64,000 nt of DNA from HGM20899 sp964615195 (GTDB lineage Bacteria > Pseudomonadota > Gammaproteobacteria > Enterobacterales > Succinivibrionaceae): positions 1-64,000 of the forward strand of contig CAZTNG010000002.1 of the NCBI GenBank assembly GCA_964615195.1, in the 5' to 3' direction. The position numbers were made by a program, and so were the translations under genes. Of the stretch, positions 8,370 to 18,637 are shown piece after piece; position 1 is the first letter of the stretch, and each line of letters opens with the position of its first letter. The notes under the pieces are model-generated. The model did not search any database and had not been told where the DNA came from. It worked only from the letters and a program-made list of their open reading frames with translations.

Positions 8370-9565
8370 TACTTCATTCTCCTCAACTGAACTGAATTTA
8401 ATATCTTATCTCTACTTTGTTTTGCATCTAAAGTAGTGACATTAAAATCAACACCAAAAGAATTTTTAAATTTTTCCATATCAAAATCTTCAGGGGCCAA
8501 GAACTGAATAATGAATGATTTCTTTCTTCTTTCAAATTTTAAACTAACCATTTCAATATCTTTGTTAGTTAATATAATTGGAGAAATCATATTAAGTAAA
8601 TCTATATAACCTTCATCAGTACCAATTGGAGATGACTCACTTAATCTTTGTTTCAAAGTTGCAACAGGATCATTTGTTCTGCCATTTTCGGGCATAATTT
8701 GAGAAAAAATAGATCTTTGTTCATTGCGATATGACATCGTTTCTTGTACTACAGATTTAATTTTGTATTGCATATTTAAATGCCAAAAAATTACAATACA
8801 AATAAACAAAACTCCAACCTTAATCCATGATTGCATAAATTGAAGTTGATAGTTTTTTTTCTGATGAGTAGTTGATAAATTGACTTTACCTTTCAAAGCG
8901 CCATCAGCTAATAAAGCTAATGGTGAATCAGTTAGCTGTTCATCCCATTCATTTCTGTATTCTTCAGGAACATTTGACAGTGAAATCACATGCTTATCTG
9001 CGGATAATTGCTCATTTACAAGTGAAAGCCAATCATTATCAGTCGAAAAACCACTATAATTAGAGTCCCTAAAAATCCACTCATTTCCGATATTTAAGGT
9101 GTAAATTGATAATTGATTATCTAATTTAGTAGGCATTGGTAATGCCAAAACATCTGGAACAATAATATCCACATCAAATTTTAATGCTATTAAAGCTTCT
9201 TCAAAATCCCTTAATTCATCTGTTTTGTATATTAAAACATCATAGTTCTTACCTTGCCTATTCAATATATTCACTGCAAATAATTCAATATCCTCAGCAA
9301 AATCTTCTTCCAACATGTAAAGTATAGAATTATAAGAATTCTTTTTTAGTTTTCCGGGATAATTTATATTTTTAAATTTTAAAGATGTAGCAGGATATAA
9401 AACAACCACAGGCCTATTTGGTGAATTTTTGTTAATTTCAACCAAAGACAATAACGAATCTTCTGTTCCACTAGCCAAAATATTGTGACTAACATCATCA
9501 TATGAAAACCAGAGGTATGATCTTGGCTCAGATAAAGTAGGTCTTATAAATAAAAACTCACTCAT
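8369..9565 (-). CDS. gspL: Type II secretion system protein L
   Basis: 398 residues. The first about 240 form the cytoplasmic actin-like domain that recruits the ATPase GspE; a membrane segment follows (WIKVGVLFICIVIFWHL, about 249-265), then a periplasmic coiled coil and ferredoxin-like domain. The ATG has AGGAG 7 nt upstream and starts inside the last codons of gspK. It links GspE to the platform (GspF, GspM, GspC). Confidence 0.9.
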   Translation of the reverse strand: MSEFLFIRPTLSEPRSYLWFSYDDVSHNILASGTEDSLLSLVEINKNSPNRPVVVLYPATSLKFKNINYPGKLKKNSYNSILYMLEEDFAEDIELFAVNILNRQGKNYDVLIYKTDELRDFEEALIALKFDVDIIVPDVLALPMPTKLDNQLSIYTLNIGNEWIFRDSNYSGFSTDNDWLSLVNEQLSADKHVISLSNVPEEYRNEWDEQLTDSPLALLADGALKGKVNLSTTHQKKNYQLQFMQSWIKVGVLFICIVIFWHLNMQYKIKSVVQETMSYRNEQRSIFSQIMPENGRTNDPVATLKQRLSESSPIGTDEGYIDLLNMISPIILTNKDIEMVSLKFERRKKSFIIQFLAPEDFDMEKFKNSFGVDFNVTTLDAKQSRDKILNSVQLRRMK

Positions 9566-10586
9566 GAAGTTCTCCTATTACCCGCTGATAAACAACCAAA
9601 CTGGTGTCAGCTTCTCTGTAAAATCTTGTCTTAAATGCATACTCTTCATCATCAAAGCTAACCTTTATGTTTGCAACAAAATACTTTGAATTAACAACAA
9701 TTGACTTGTTAATTCTAGTTTTGAGCCCATTCATTTCGGCAGCCGCAGATTCTAAGCCATCCATTCTAAAAAATCCTAATGATGAATCCCATCCATATTC
9801 TGGTCTATTTGTTATAGTACTTACTGCCGCTTCTATATCAAGGTGATCTAGAAATAAAGCTACTAACAATGGTGACTGATTTCTTTTTAGAGTATTAATA
9901 TTAATACTAAAATTCGTATTAGGTAGTGCACAAATCATAGGCTCTATTCGCCTATAAAGTTCAGGCGTCATTCCTTTTATCATTCGTAACTCTGATTTAT
10001 CATAAAATAGTCCTTGATTAGTTAAATATGGTACATGCAATGACATATAATATTGATCTTCTGCTCCATATGAAGATTTAGTATTTGAGTCAACATCTAG
10101 CCAATCAACGGCCGAATCAGTGATTGTTTCTGCTAAATTATCATCTGCCCCCATCGTTTTTAATAATTGATTAAATACTAAAGCTGGAAATTTCTCCGTT
10201 TTAAATTTACTATCTTGATTTTGAGTTTCTTTCTCAGACAAACCTTCAATTACAACATCTGTAGCTAGTGAATTTATATTTAAACACGCCATTTCATCAC
10301 TAACGGAACCACTTATAACCGCCTCATCTAAAGGAATAACTTGGTTCTCTTGAGCCCAATTCATACCTAAATAAACTTTTGTTGGCGTTTTTTTAAAATC
10401 GTCCTTCATATACTTAATTATGATTCCTTCAATACCATCAACATACCATCTTGCTCGATCATAGTAAAAGCTATTTTGGGTTGTAAAAAAAACCTTGTTA
10501 AATCTTACAGAAATAACAGATGCAGTCATAATCATAATGGCTACCGCTACTAGCACCATTATTAATGCAGATCCTTTATTATTCAT
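9558..10586 (-). CDS. gspK: Type II secretion minor pseudopilin K
   Basis: 342 residues, the usual size for GspK, the largest minor pseudopilin. The prepilin site is NKG|SALIMVLVAVAIM, without the Glu at +5 seen in other pilins, a hallmark of GspK. A large helical periplasmic domain follows, with the typical TDSAVDWLDVD(S)N stretch and SININTL near residue 230. It caps the pseudopilus tip with GspI and GspJ. Start overlaps the gspJ stop by 4 nt. Confidence 0.95.
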   Translation of the reverse strand: MNNKGSALIMVLVAVAIMIMTASVISVRFNKVFFTTQNSFYYDRARWYVDGIEGIIIKYMKDDFKKTPTKVYLGMNWAQENQVIPLDEAVISGSVSDEMACLNINSLATDVVIEGLSEKETQNQDSKFKTEKFPALVFNQLLKTMGADDNLAETITDSAVDWLDVDSNTKSSYGAEDQYYMSLHVPYLTNQGLFYDKSELRMIKGMTPELYRRIEPMICALPNTNFSININTLKRNQSPLLVALFLDHLDIEAAVSTITNRPEYGWDSSLGFFRMDGLESAAAEMNGLKTRINKSIVVNSKYFVANIKVSFDDEEYAFKTRFYREADTSLVVYQRVIGELHE

Positions 10587-11188
10587 CGTAAATTCCCTGC
10601 GGTAACATAATATAATCTTGTGAGCTTACCGTAATCTTGTAACTGAAGTTCTAATTTAACACCTAGTGGTATTTTTGAGCGATCCGTCCAACCTAAAGCC
10701 CAAACTCCTTGATTATAAAAAAACACTTTGAACGATTTAACTCCAGTCAAAATAACTTCGTATTTAGGTTCATATCCAATAATTGTGTCAGGATACGGAT
10801 ATGATCCTCTTTCTAAATTTTCATCTTTTAATCTATACCAAACTCTAACTATTTCACCTCTTGGGAGCAATGCTCCAGGATTTAAAGCGCCACCTCTAGT
10901 GAAAGTTAAACCTGTACCTTCGGAACCAAAAGAACTTTCACCTACATCAATAACACTTCTAGTAGAAGTACCAGATAACCTAGTTGCCCTAGGAACCATT
11001 TGCGTATAATCTCGTTCCATCAAGTTGAAAGCTTTTTGAATTTCATTAAATCTTTCTGTCTTTTCTCTAATAGAATCATCTGAATTCATTACACCAGACA
11101 TCAACTCATAAGTGCCTTGAGCAATTATTGCCATTATTACTATAGACAATAAAACTTCAATTAAAGTAAAACCTTTTTTTCTTATCAT
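10583..11188 (-). CDS. gspJ: Type II secretion minor pseudopilin J
   Basis: 201 residues. Prepilin leader MIRKKG| followed by FTLIEVLLSIVIMAIIAQG, with Glu at +5. The globular part has the RDYTQMVPRATR stretch typical of GspJ after the N-terminal helix. It forms the tip complex with GspI and GspK after cleavage by a prepilin peptidase encoded elsewhere. One base separates it from gspI. Confidence 0.94.
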   Translation of the reverse strand: MIRKKGFTLIEVLLSIVIMAIIAQGTYELMSGVMNSDDSIREKTERFNEIQKAFNLMERDYTQMVPRATRLSGTSTRSVIDVGESSFGSEGTGLTFTRGGALNPGALLPRGEIVRVWYRLKDENLERGSYPYPDTIIGYEPKYEVILTGVKSFKVFFYNQGVWALGWTDRSKIPLGVKLELQLQDYGKLTRLYYVTAGNLR

Positions 11189-11189
11189 T

Positions 11190-11558
11190 TTATCTGCTCA
11201 CATAAGTCTTTAAAATGACGACAGGCGTGGATGTACTAGTTTTAGAAGTAGTGAAAACTTCGACCTCTAATGATTTAAAATTTGAATCTTGTGTATTTTG
11301 ACCTCTATATCTAAAATACCAAGTTCTATCTGCCAATTCTGTTTTATCCGTAATCCAACTATTATTAGGCCACTTCTTTGCAAGTTTTTGCTCTGATAGC
11401 ACGTTATCCGCGACCATTTGTGCTAAGTAAGTCTCTTCTAAACCAGAAATGCCGTGCATTGTATTCATAACGGAATTAATGACTGCGCCACCTGTTAATG
11501 CAAAAATACCTAAAGCGACCAAAACTTCAAGTAAGGTCATACCCTTAATTTTCTTCAT
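11190..11558 (-). CDS. gspI: Type II secretion minor pseudopilin I
   Basis: 122 residues, the usual size. The leader MKKIKG| precedes MTLLEVLVALGIFALTGGAV, with Glu at +5. The motif VADNVLSEQ is characteristic of GspI. It is thought to seed assembly of the pseudopilus tip with J and K. AAGGT lies upstream of the ATG. Confidence 0.94.
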   Translation of the reverse strand: MKKIKGMTLLEVLVALGIFALTGGAVINSVMNTMHGISGLEETYLAQMVADNVLSEQKLAKKWPNNSWITDKTELADRTWYFRYRGQNTQDSNFKSLEVEVFTTSKTSTSTPVVILKTYVSR

Positions 11559-11570
11559 ATTCTGACCTTA

Positions 11571-12206
11571 TTAAAGTTTGTCTTTCTCTGAATCAAACAA
11601 CCTAAAACTGCCCAATTCTGACCCTATTATCATAATTGGATTATCTCTAGTATCCTCGTTTTTTATGTTCAATCTAAGTCTAAAAGGTGTTACTTCACCA
11701 GTAGGATAAAACAATATTTGAGGTGTCATTTTTTCATCAACATTATGTGACTCTTTTTCAAAATTGAAATCTTCTAAAGATGTATCTGGATTTTGAATTT
11801 CTAGTCCACCAATTTCAAGAGTTACATAAACATCATCTGTAAAATTCATTACAGTTGCGATATCTTCCCTTTTATATTGAATCCAACTCAATTGATCCCA
11901 ATATGTATTACTAAACTCCGACATTAAATTAGCCGACTGAATTAATTTCTTACCAGGCACTTTTGTTCGATATAAAAACTCATACCCATTTTCGTTTACT
12001 CTTAAACCTATAATTCTACCTTCCATTGCTGATCTATCACGAATTTCATCTAGTATAAGTAAAAATCTGTCGGCTTGTTCTTGTACAGAACCTTCAAGCG
12101 TTGAATTTGCTGGTAGTGCAATTGAAACCATTGAAGCGGTCATACCCATTAGAAAAATAACCATTAAAATTTCTATTAAAGTAAAACCTTCATTTCTCAC
12201 TTTCAT
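11571..12206 (-). CDS. gspH: Type II secretion minor pseudopilin H
   Basis: 211 residues. The leader MKVRNEG| precedes FTLIEILMVIFLMGMTASMV. The stretch LLILDEIRDRSAMEGRIIGLRV is the GspH helix/beta signature, and the C-terminal half (ILFYPTGEVTPFRLRL) matches the family. It links the tip trimer to the GspG shaft. It is somewhat longer than common GspH proteins because of a central insertion around residues 130-155. Confidence 0.92.
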   Translation of the reverse strand: MKVRNEGFTLIEILMVIFLMGMTASMVSIALPANSTLEGSVQEQADRFLLILDEIRDRSAMEGRIIGLRVNENGYEFLYRTKVPGKKLIQSANLMSEFSNTYWDQLSWIQYKREDIATVMNFTDDVYVTLEIGGLEIQNPDTSLEDFNFEKESHNVDEKMTPQILFYPTGEVTPFRLRLNIKNEDTRDNPIMIIGSELGSFRLFDSEKDKL

Positions 12207-12235
12207 TATATACCACCAGCAAAAATGTCTTTTAC

Positions 12236-12688
12236 TTATTGATTATTGCAATCATCCTGAGATGGAGGATTATCTACATTCCAGTTACCAATATCATCAC
12301 AAGTTCCAACTTCGCCATCTAAGCCTGCGCTGAAAATATCATATTTTTTCCCATGATCACTAGGCATCTTGTAGTAATAATCACTATGCCAAGGATCTTG
12401 AGAAAGCTTTTCCAAATAGCCATCACTTCTATATTTTTTTGGAATTGGAGCAGAACTTGGTTTTTCAACTAAAGCCTGTAATCCTTGATCAGTAGTTGGA
12501 TAACGACCCACATCCATCTTATATTGTTTCAGTGCTGTCTCAATTCCATTAATATCAGTTACAACTTTTTGAACATTTGCTTGGTCTACACTCCCCATAA
12601 CATTTGGAACTACTAACCCTGCAAGTAAACCCAAAATTACAATTACAACCATTATTTCTAATAGTGTAAATCCTTTATATTTATTCAT
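12236..12688 (-). CDS. gspG: Type II secretion major pseudopilin G
   Basis: 150 residues. The leader MNKYKG| precedes FTLLEIMVVIVILGLLAGLVVPNVMG, and the GspG core is clear: ALKQYKMDVGRYPTTDQGLQALV, PWHSDYYYK and the Ca-loop region with Asp residues near the end (AGLDGEVG...NW). It forms the shaft of the pseudopilus that pushes substrates through GspD. AAGGA precedes the ATG. Confidence 0.97.
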   Translation of the reverse strand: MNKYKGFTLLEIMVVIVILGLLAGLVVPNVMGSVDQANVQKVVTDINGIETALKQYKMDVGRYPTTDQGLQALVEKPSSAPIPKKYRSDGYLEKLSQDPWHSDYYYKMPSDHGKKYDIFSAGLDGEVGTCDDIGNWNVDNPPSQDDCNNQ

Positions 12689-12697
12689 TTGTTTTCC

Positions 12698-13939
12698 TTA
12701 ATGTCCTACCATACTATTCATCTGCAATAATGGTTGCAGTATTGAAATAACTATAAATAACACAATACCTGCCATACTGACAATTAGTAAAGGCTCAAAT
12801 ATTGACAAAGCCATTGATATATTTCTTTTAAATTCATTACTTTGATTGTTAGCAGCCCTTCCCAACATATTATCTAATTCACCACTTTTTTCACCAGACG
12901 CAATCATATGTAACATCATAGGAGTAAATAGTGCACTTTCTTGTAACGACCTGCTTAATCCTTTTCCTTCTCTTACACTTTCTGCAGCTACTGTTAATCG
13001 CTCCTTAGCCACAACATTTGTTAAAGTATCACTACTAACATGCATACCTTCAATTAAAGGTACTGCACTAGAATGTAAAATACTTAATGTTTGTGCATAT
13101 CGAGCAGTATTAAGAGAACGACTCACTTTACCAATCACAGGCATTTTCAAAAGATAGCCATGAATTATTTTTTTAAAATTTGGCCTTTTCATTGCAACCA
13201 TAAATAATGTAATTACTAAACCAACAGCCATAACAATAAAAAAACCATAGCTTTTGACAAAATCTGAAATTGCAATAAGCACTATTGTTGATGTAGGCAA
13301 AGTTGCTTTCATATGAATAAATTGCTCTACCACCTTCGGTACTACAGACGACAACAATAGTCCAATAACTGACACTGCTACTAAAGTAAGCATGATAGGA
13401 TATATCATTGCTTGGATAATCTTTCCCCTCAATTCTTGCTTACTTTCTGTATAATCTGCTAATCTTTCTAAAACATCGTCTAAATGTCCTGATTTTTCAC
13501 CAGCAGCAACCATTGCGGTATATAAGTCATCAAATACCTTAGGAAATTTCCTCATTGCTTCCGCTAGAGATAAGCCCTCACATACTTTATCTCTTACTGC
13601 TGAAATAATAGCAGCATGCTTAGGATTTTCACACTGCTGCGAAACAGCCCTTAGCGTTTCTTCAATTGGCATAGAAGAAGAAATTAATGTGGATATCTGC
13701 CTTGTAATTAAACAGAGCGCAGCATTACTCATTGATGGTTGAAATAAAGATGACAAAGAAAAGGAATCTTTTTGCGAACCGTTTGAATAAGAATTTGAAG
13801 ACTTACCCTCAACAATTTCAATTGGAATTAATCCCATTTCTTTGAGTTTTGTTCTGACAATTTTTGCGGTATCAGCTTCAAAATTACCTTTTTTCTGCTT
13901 TCCAGAAGCATCTAATGCAGAATATTGAAATGAAGGCAT
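12698..13939 (-). CDS. gspF: Type II secretion inner-membrane platform protein F
   Basis: 413 residues. Two repeated helical T2SSF domains (about 80-195 and 280-400), each with the G-E-x-S-G motif (VAAGEKSGHLDDVL, IASGEKSGELDNML), and three membrane segments near 180, 230 and 385. It is the polytopic centre of the platform that couples GspE ATPase cycles to pseudopilus growth. GGAG sits 6 nt before the ATG, and gspE ends one base upstream. Confidence 0.96.
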   Translation of the reverse strand: MPSFQYSALDASGKQKKGNFEADTAKIVRTKLKEMGLIPIEIVEGKSSNSYSNGSQKDSFSLSSLFQPSMSNAALCLITRQISTLISSSMPIEETLRAVSQQCENPKHAAIISAVRDKVCEGLSLAEAMRKFPKVFDDLYTAMVAAGEKSGHLDDVLERLADYTESKQELRGKIIQAMIYPIMLTLVAVSVIGLLLSSVVPKVVEQFIHMKATLPTSTIVLIAISDFVKSYGFFIVMAVGLVITLFMVAMKRPNFKKIIHGYLLKMPVIGKVSRSLNTARYAQTLSILHSSAVPLIEGMHVSSDTLTNVVAKERLTVAAESVREGKGLSRSLQESALFTPMMLHMIASGEKSGELDNMLGRAANNQSNEFKRNISMALSIFEPLLIVSMAGIVLFIVISILQPLLQMNSMVGH

Positions 13940-13940
13940 A

Positions 13941-15527
13941 TTAATCTCCGCTTGTCACACGCATAATTTCTTCAATAGTTGTTTTACCAGATAAAACTTT
14001 AGATAAACCATCATCACGAATAGTTGGCGTATAAGGTCTAACTACCCTTTCTATTCCTACTTCTCCATCTTCTCCGTGTATAGCCAATCGTACATCATCG
14101 TTAACTTCAACCAACTCATGAATACCACATCTACCTTTATAACCAGTACCATTACATTCAGGACAACCGACGGCCTTATATATTACACAAGGTTCTTGTA
14201 TACCCAATAATTCCATATCATGTGGTGTTGTTTGCACTGGAACTTTACAATGAGGACATAAAGTTCTTACCAAACGTTGTGCTAGTACAGCCAATAAAGA
14301 TGTAGACAATAAAAAAGGTTCTATGCCCATATCCTTTAAACGGGTAATTGCACCTACTGCAGTATTTGTATGCAATGTTGATAACACCAAGTGACCTGTT
14401 AATGAAGCTTGCACAGCAATCTCGGCAGTTTCATGATCTCGAATTTCACCTATCATTACTACATCAGGATCTTGACGAAGGATAGCTCTTAAAGCCCTGG
14501 CAAATGTCATATCTACTTTAGTATTTACAGGAGTTTGTCCTATTCCTTCTAAATCATATTCAACAGGATCTTCCACCGTTAAGATGTTTCTATCTCTAGT
14601 ATTTATACCTGATATTGCTGCATACAAAGTAGTACTTTTCCCCGAACCAGTAGGACCTGTAACTAATATAATGCCATGTGGCATGTGAATAAGCTTAACT
14701 ATCTTTTCACAAATGCTTGGAGTCATACCCAATTCACTTAATTCTAAGTGAACACTATTTTTGTCAAGCAAACGCATTACGATGCGCTCACTATAACTTG
14801 TAGGTATAGTTGATACACGAACATCAACTTGCTTTCCACCTACAGTCAAAGATATTCTTCCATCTTGCGGAATACGCTTTTCTGAAATATCAAGCTTAGC
14901 CATAACTTTTATTCTTGATATTAGATATGGAGTAAACTTTCTTTCCAAAACAATATTTTCATGCAAAACACCATCCACACGAAATCTAATAACTAACTTA
15001 TTTTCATAAGGTTCAACATGGATATCTGAAGCTTCTTCTTTAACAGCTTGAGCCAACATGGCATTAATAAATCTTACCATTGGTGAATTTTCACTGTTAT
15101 CTAATAAATCAGCTTTATTTAAATCGTCAGTTAAACTTAAATCTTCAACGTCATCCCCCATATTACTTGCAATGCGCTGTGCTTCTGATGAATCGTGTTG
15201 GTAAATATCAGTTAATAATTTATCAAAATCTTCTTCACTCAGTAATTTCGGAGAAAAAGATGTTTTGCACAAACGTTTAACCTCAAGCAATACCTCTAAT
15301 GAAGGGGCAATCTTGTAACAAAGAAAAGGCTTAGAATTTTCAATCGTAATCACTACACCTTTATCTCTAGCAAAAGAGAAAGGTAATTTAATTCGCTTTT
15401 CTAGAGGCAAAATATCCTCAACTTTACTCATAGCCTGTTTTATAGGATCAACTTCTTTCTGTTCTTGTACAACAGACATTGCAATCTCTAAAGACGTTGA
15501 GTCTAATTCATCGTTGGTTCTATCCAT
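13941..15527 (-). CDS. gspE: Type II secretion ATPase E
   Basis: 528 residues. N1E/N2 domains lead to the ATPase core with Walker A GPTGSGKSTTLYA (about 290), the Asp box, Walker B DPDVVMIGEIRD, and the His box (LVLSTLHTN). A zinc site with two CxxC pairs (CPHC...CPEC, about 425-460) is intact. The hexameric cytoplasmic motor is recruited by GspL. A low-similarity stretch at about 110-145 between N-domains makes it slightly longer than usual. Confidence 0.96.
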   Translation of the reverse strand: MDRTNDELDSTSLEIAMSVVQEQKEVDPIKQAMSKVEDILPLEKRIKLPFSFARDKGVVITIENSKPFLCYKIAPSLEVLLEVKRLCKTSFSPKLLSEEDFDKLLTDIYQHDSSEAQRIASNMGDDVEDLSLTDDLNKADLLDNSENSPMVRFINAMLAQAVKEEASDIHVEPYENKLVIRFRVDGVLHENIVLERKFTPYLISRIKVMAKLDISEKRIPQDGRISLTVGGKQVDVRVSTIPTSYSERIVMRLLDKNSVHLELSELGMTPSICEKIVKLIHMPHGIILVTGPTGSGKSTTLYAAISGINTRDRNILTVEDPVEYDLEGIGQTPVNTKVDMTFARALRAILRQDPDVVMIGEIRDHETAEIAVQASLTGHLVLSTLHTNTAVGAITRLKDMGIEPFLLSTSLLAVLAQRLVRTLCPHCKVPVQTTPHDMELLGIQEPCVIYKAVGCPECNGTGYKGRCGIHELVEVNDDVRLAIHGEDGEVGIERVVRPYTPTIRDDGLSKVLSGKTTIEEIMRVTSGD

Positions 15528-15541
15528 AAATATATCTACCT

Positions 15542-17542
15542 TTAGATGTTATTTCCATTAGCAGTGTTATTTTGATATACACCTACATCTTCTGCATATT
15601 CATTATTACTTACAATTTGTACTACACCAGGGCAAATAACAATAGTTGAATCCAACTCAGGCAATACTGGTGTTGACAAATGCATTGGTAGCAAACGAAT
15701 ACCTCTTTTATGTCTTTCTAATTGCTCAGCTCTAAACATTGTGTATTTAGCACTAGAAATACCAGCATAAGCTTGATCATCACGCAAAATTATTGGCCTA
15801 ATAAATACCATTAAATTACGTTTAGAATTTGAACTAGAAGTTTGCTTGAACAATTCACCAATAATTGGAATATCTCCTAGCAATGGAACCTTTGTAACAG
15901 TTTCAACTGTTTTTTCATCCATTAAACCGCCCAACACAACGGTTTCACCACTTTTAACTAATACTGAGTTTTTAATAGTTCTTACATTAAATGTTTCACC
16001 ATTAGCATCATTTTTACTTGATGATTCAACACTAGAAACCTCTTGCTCTAATGTTAACATAACACTATCACCTTCATTAATTTGAGGTGTAAATTTTAAC
16101 TTTGTACCAACAGTTTTACGCTCAATTGTAGTATACATTTGACTAGAATCGGTTGAAGTTTGAGTACCTGTTTTTACAGGTACTTCTTGGCCAACATTAA
16201 ATTCAGCTTCTTCATTATCTAATGTAATTATACTTGGAGTAGAAAGCACATCATTGCGAGAATCTGCTCTCATCATAGTAAGCAAGCCAAACCAATTACC
16301 ACTATAAAAACCTAGTCCTGCTCCACTTATACTCCCTGCTACATTCTGCAATGAAACATTCCCATCAGTCCCAAACATTTTTGAAACAGCTACTTGACCA
16401 GTTGCAGATTGAACAATACCACCGTGAGTGTTGCCCCACTGTATACCTAACTCAGCACTTGTCTCATCACTAATTTCAACAATTAAAGCTTCAACCAAAA
16501 CTTGAGCTCTTCTAATATCCAATTTTCTAATTATAGCTTCTACTTCCTTCAAATACCCCGGATCAGCGTTAACTATAATTGAATTTGTATCCTCGTTTGC
16601 GTATATATTAATTTTGTTAGCTGTATTTGACCCATTAGATGCTTGACCTTCAGTTCCTGTAAGAGACTTACTTACTCCTGTTAAGGTTTCTAGCACATTT
16701 GCAGCTTTTGCATAGCGCAAATAAAACACCTTAGTATTTCCTGTTGACTCTTGCTCTAAATCAAGTTTGTTAATAATTTTTATTACTCTTTCTCTAGCTC
16801 TTGGTTCTCCTGATACCACAACAGAATTAGTTCTTTCATCTGCCACAATCTTTGGAGTTAGCAACGCAGAAGTAGATGAACTTGATTTATCATCCTTAAT
16901 AATTGACATCACAACCCTAACAACTTCCGCTGCTGAAGCGTGTTCAAGCTTTACAATTTCAACTTCCTGATTACCTGCTTTATCAACTCTATTAACTATT
17001 TCAACAAGCCTGTTAACTACCTGAGCTCTACCTGTAATAAGCAAAACATTTGATGGCTCATAATGCACGACGTTTCCAGAACCTTGATTATCTATTAATC
17101 CTCTTAATAATGGAGCTAATTCACGAACACTAACATTGCGTACTGGGACAACTCGAGTAATCATCTCATCGCCATAACCTTCTTGATCAGTAACCGGTAC
17201 ACCAGCAGTTTTTGCAACAGCAGATCTAACAATCTTGTAGACATTATTATTTGTAGGAACTACAGCATAACCATAAACTTCTAAAACACTTAGAAAGAAT
17301 TGGTAATATTGTTCTTCATTTAGTAAATCATAGCTTCGCACATTAATTTTGCCCTTTACTGATGGATCTACTATAAAATTTTTATTTAAATTTTTACCTA
17401 CAGTGCTGATAAATTCATTAATATCAGTACCTTTAAAACTTGCAGAAAATTCTGCTGCTTCAGTCGTTACACTTGCACATACAGTCAAAAATGTAAGGGC
17501 AATAGTAAAACACGCATTCGTAAAAAATAATTTATTATTCAT
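15542..17542 (-). CDS. gspD: Type II secretion outer-membrane secretin D
   Basis: 666 residues from the ATG at 17542; an in-frame GTG at 17551 directly follows the gspC stop and is less likely. Signal peptide to about residue 29 (TTEA|AEF). N0 domain (FSASFKGTDINEFISTVGKNL), three N-domains with secretin repeats, then the secretin barrel with VPVKTGTQTS, VVLGGLMDEK and PLLGDIPIIGELFK. An about 80-residue C-terminal tail follows the barrel, where a pilotin-binding S domain is often found. It forms the outer-membrane channel for folded substrates. Confidence 0.95.
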   Translation of the reverse strand: MNNKLFFTNACFTIALTFLTVCASVTTEAAEFSASFKGTDINEFISTVGKNLNKNFIVDPSVKGKINVRSYDLLNEEQYYQFFLSVLEVYGYAVVPTNNNVYKIVRSAVAKTAGVPVTDQEGYGDEMITRVVPVRNVSVRELAPLLRGLIDNQGSGNVVHYEPSNVLLITGRAQVVNRLVEIVNRVDKAGNQEVEIVKLEHASAAEVVRVVMSIIKDDKSSSSTSALLTPKIVADERTNSVVVSGEPRARERVIKIINKLDLEQESTGNTKVFYLRYAKAANVLETLTGVSKSLTGTEGQASNGSNTANKINIYANEDTNSIIVNADPGYLKEVEAIIRKLDIRRAQVLVEALIVEISDETSAELGIQWGNTHGGIVQSATGQVAVSKMFGTDGNVSLQNVAGSISGAGLGFYSGNWFGLLTMMRADSRNDVLSTPSIITLDNEEAEFNVGQEVPVKTGTQTSTDSSQMYTTIERKTVGTKLKFTPQINEGDSVMLTLEQEVSSVESSSKNDANGETFNVRTIKNSVLVKSGETVVLGGLMDEKTVETVTKVPLLGDIPIIGELFKQTSSSNSKRNLMVFIRPIILRDDQAYAGISSAKYTMFRAEQLERHKRGIRLLPMHLSTPVLPELDSTIVICPGVVQIVSNNEYAEDVGVYQNNTANGNNI

Positions 17543-17551
17543 AGATACCAC

Positions 17552-18514
17552 TTACTTTAAATCAAGACTAATTGTTTCGCGAGATCCATTACGATCTACT
17601 ACTAATGTAATTTCGGTCATATTTTGCAATTCCCCCATGGCTTGCATAGCCTGAGCATTGTCTGTGAGATCATAACCATTAATCTCTACAGCTATATCAC
17701 CCTCTTTTAAACCTGCATTTATAAATAAACGCCTATCATTTCCTGGATTAAGCTCATAACCAATTGTTTTACCAGAATTCATTGCTGGCTTTATGCTTAA
17801 ATAGTTAAACAAACTACCAGGATTACTTAATAATTCAGTACGTACCTGTTTCATTTCTTCTTTTACAGGTTTGTTATCATTAGTATTACTTTTCAATTCA
17901 GCTCTAGCAATCTGGGTTTCATCTTCGCCAGGAAGCATAACAACCTCTGCTACACCATTGTTGTTAATTATTACTCTATCTGGTAAAATTTTTGTGATAG
18001 TAGCATTCGTTTTAGCTACTTTATCACCTATACCATAAACATCTTCTGAATTTTCATAAATCATAACAACAGAACCTAAGCCAATTTGCGTACTTGCTGA
18101 AATTCCAGTAATTTTTATATTTAATTTTGTTTTAGCAATAGTTCCTTGCTTATTATTTTCTTTAGGTTTTTTTATTTCACTAGGAGGTATTTCAACACCG
18201 AATAAACTGTAAGATTTCACTATACTTCCTTGTTTAGGAGCTCTTATTATCTTTAATTCTGACTGTGTTAATCCTGCCAATATTGGATTTTTAAAAGGAA
18301 TTCTATTCCAAAAAAATGAAGCAGATTGATAACATAGAATAAATCCAAGAATATAGAACAGATAATTTGAAATCTTAGTATAATATCTACCACGAGCAAT
18401 TTCTGGTTGTTCAACTATTTTTCTTTCGACCGTTGTAGACCCATAGCTTTTGCCTTTGAAAAGCTTACCAAGCTTCTCACGCAAAATAAATAAATTAAAA
18501 TTTAATGATGACAT
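17552..18514 (-). CDS. gspC: Type II secretion protein C (platform-secretin linker)
   Basis: 320 residues. A cytoplasmic N-terminal stretch of about 50 residues and one membrane segment (YLFYILGFILCYQSASFF) are followed by the HR domain (IKITGISAS...GLGSVVMI, about 125-190) and a C-terminal PDZ-like domain (LFINAGLKEGDIAVEINGYDLTD, about 265-318). The HR domain contacts GspD N0 and the PDZ helps choose substrates. First gene of the gsp operon; divergent from hslR over 123 bp. The ribosome site is weak. Confidence 0.94.
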   Translation of the reverse strand: MSSLNFNLFILREKLGKLFKGKSYGSTTVERKIVEQPEIARGRYYTKISNYLFYILGFILCYQSASFFWNRIPFKNPILAGLTQSELKIIRAPKQGSIVKSYSLFGVEIPPSEIKKPKENNKQGTIAKTKLNIKITGISASTQIGLGSVVMIYENSEDVYGIGDKVAKTNATITKILPDRVIINNNGVAEVVMLPGEDETQIARAELKSNTNDNKPVKEEMKQVRTELLSNPGSLFNYLSIKPAMNSGKTIGYELNPGNDRRLFINAGLKEGDIAVEINGYDLTDNAQAMQAMGELQNMTEITLVVDRNGSRETISLDLK

Positions 18515-18637
18515 AGTCTATTATTCCGGGAGAAAAAGATAAAATGTTAAAAACTTGTTTAATTTTGCAATAAAAACGGTGCATATAGCAATAAATATTT
18601 TATAATTTTTGAAATGGATACATAAAATTAGACGATT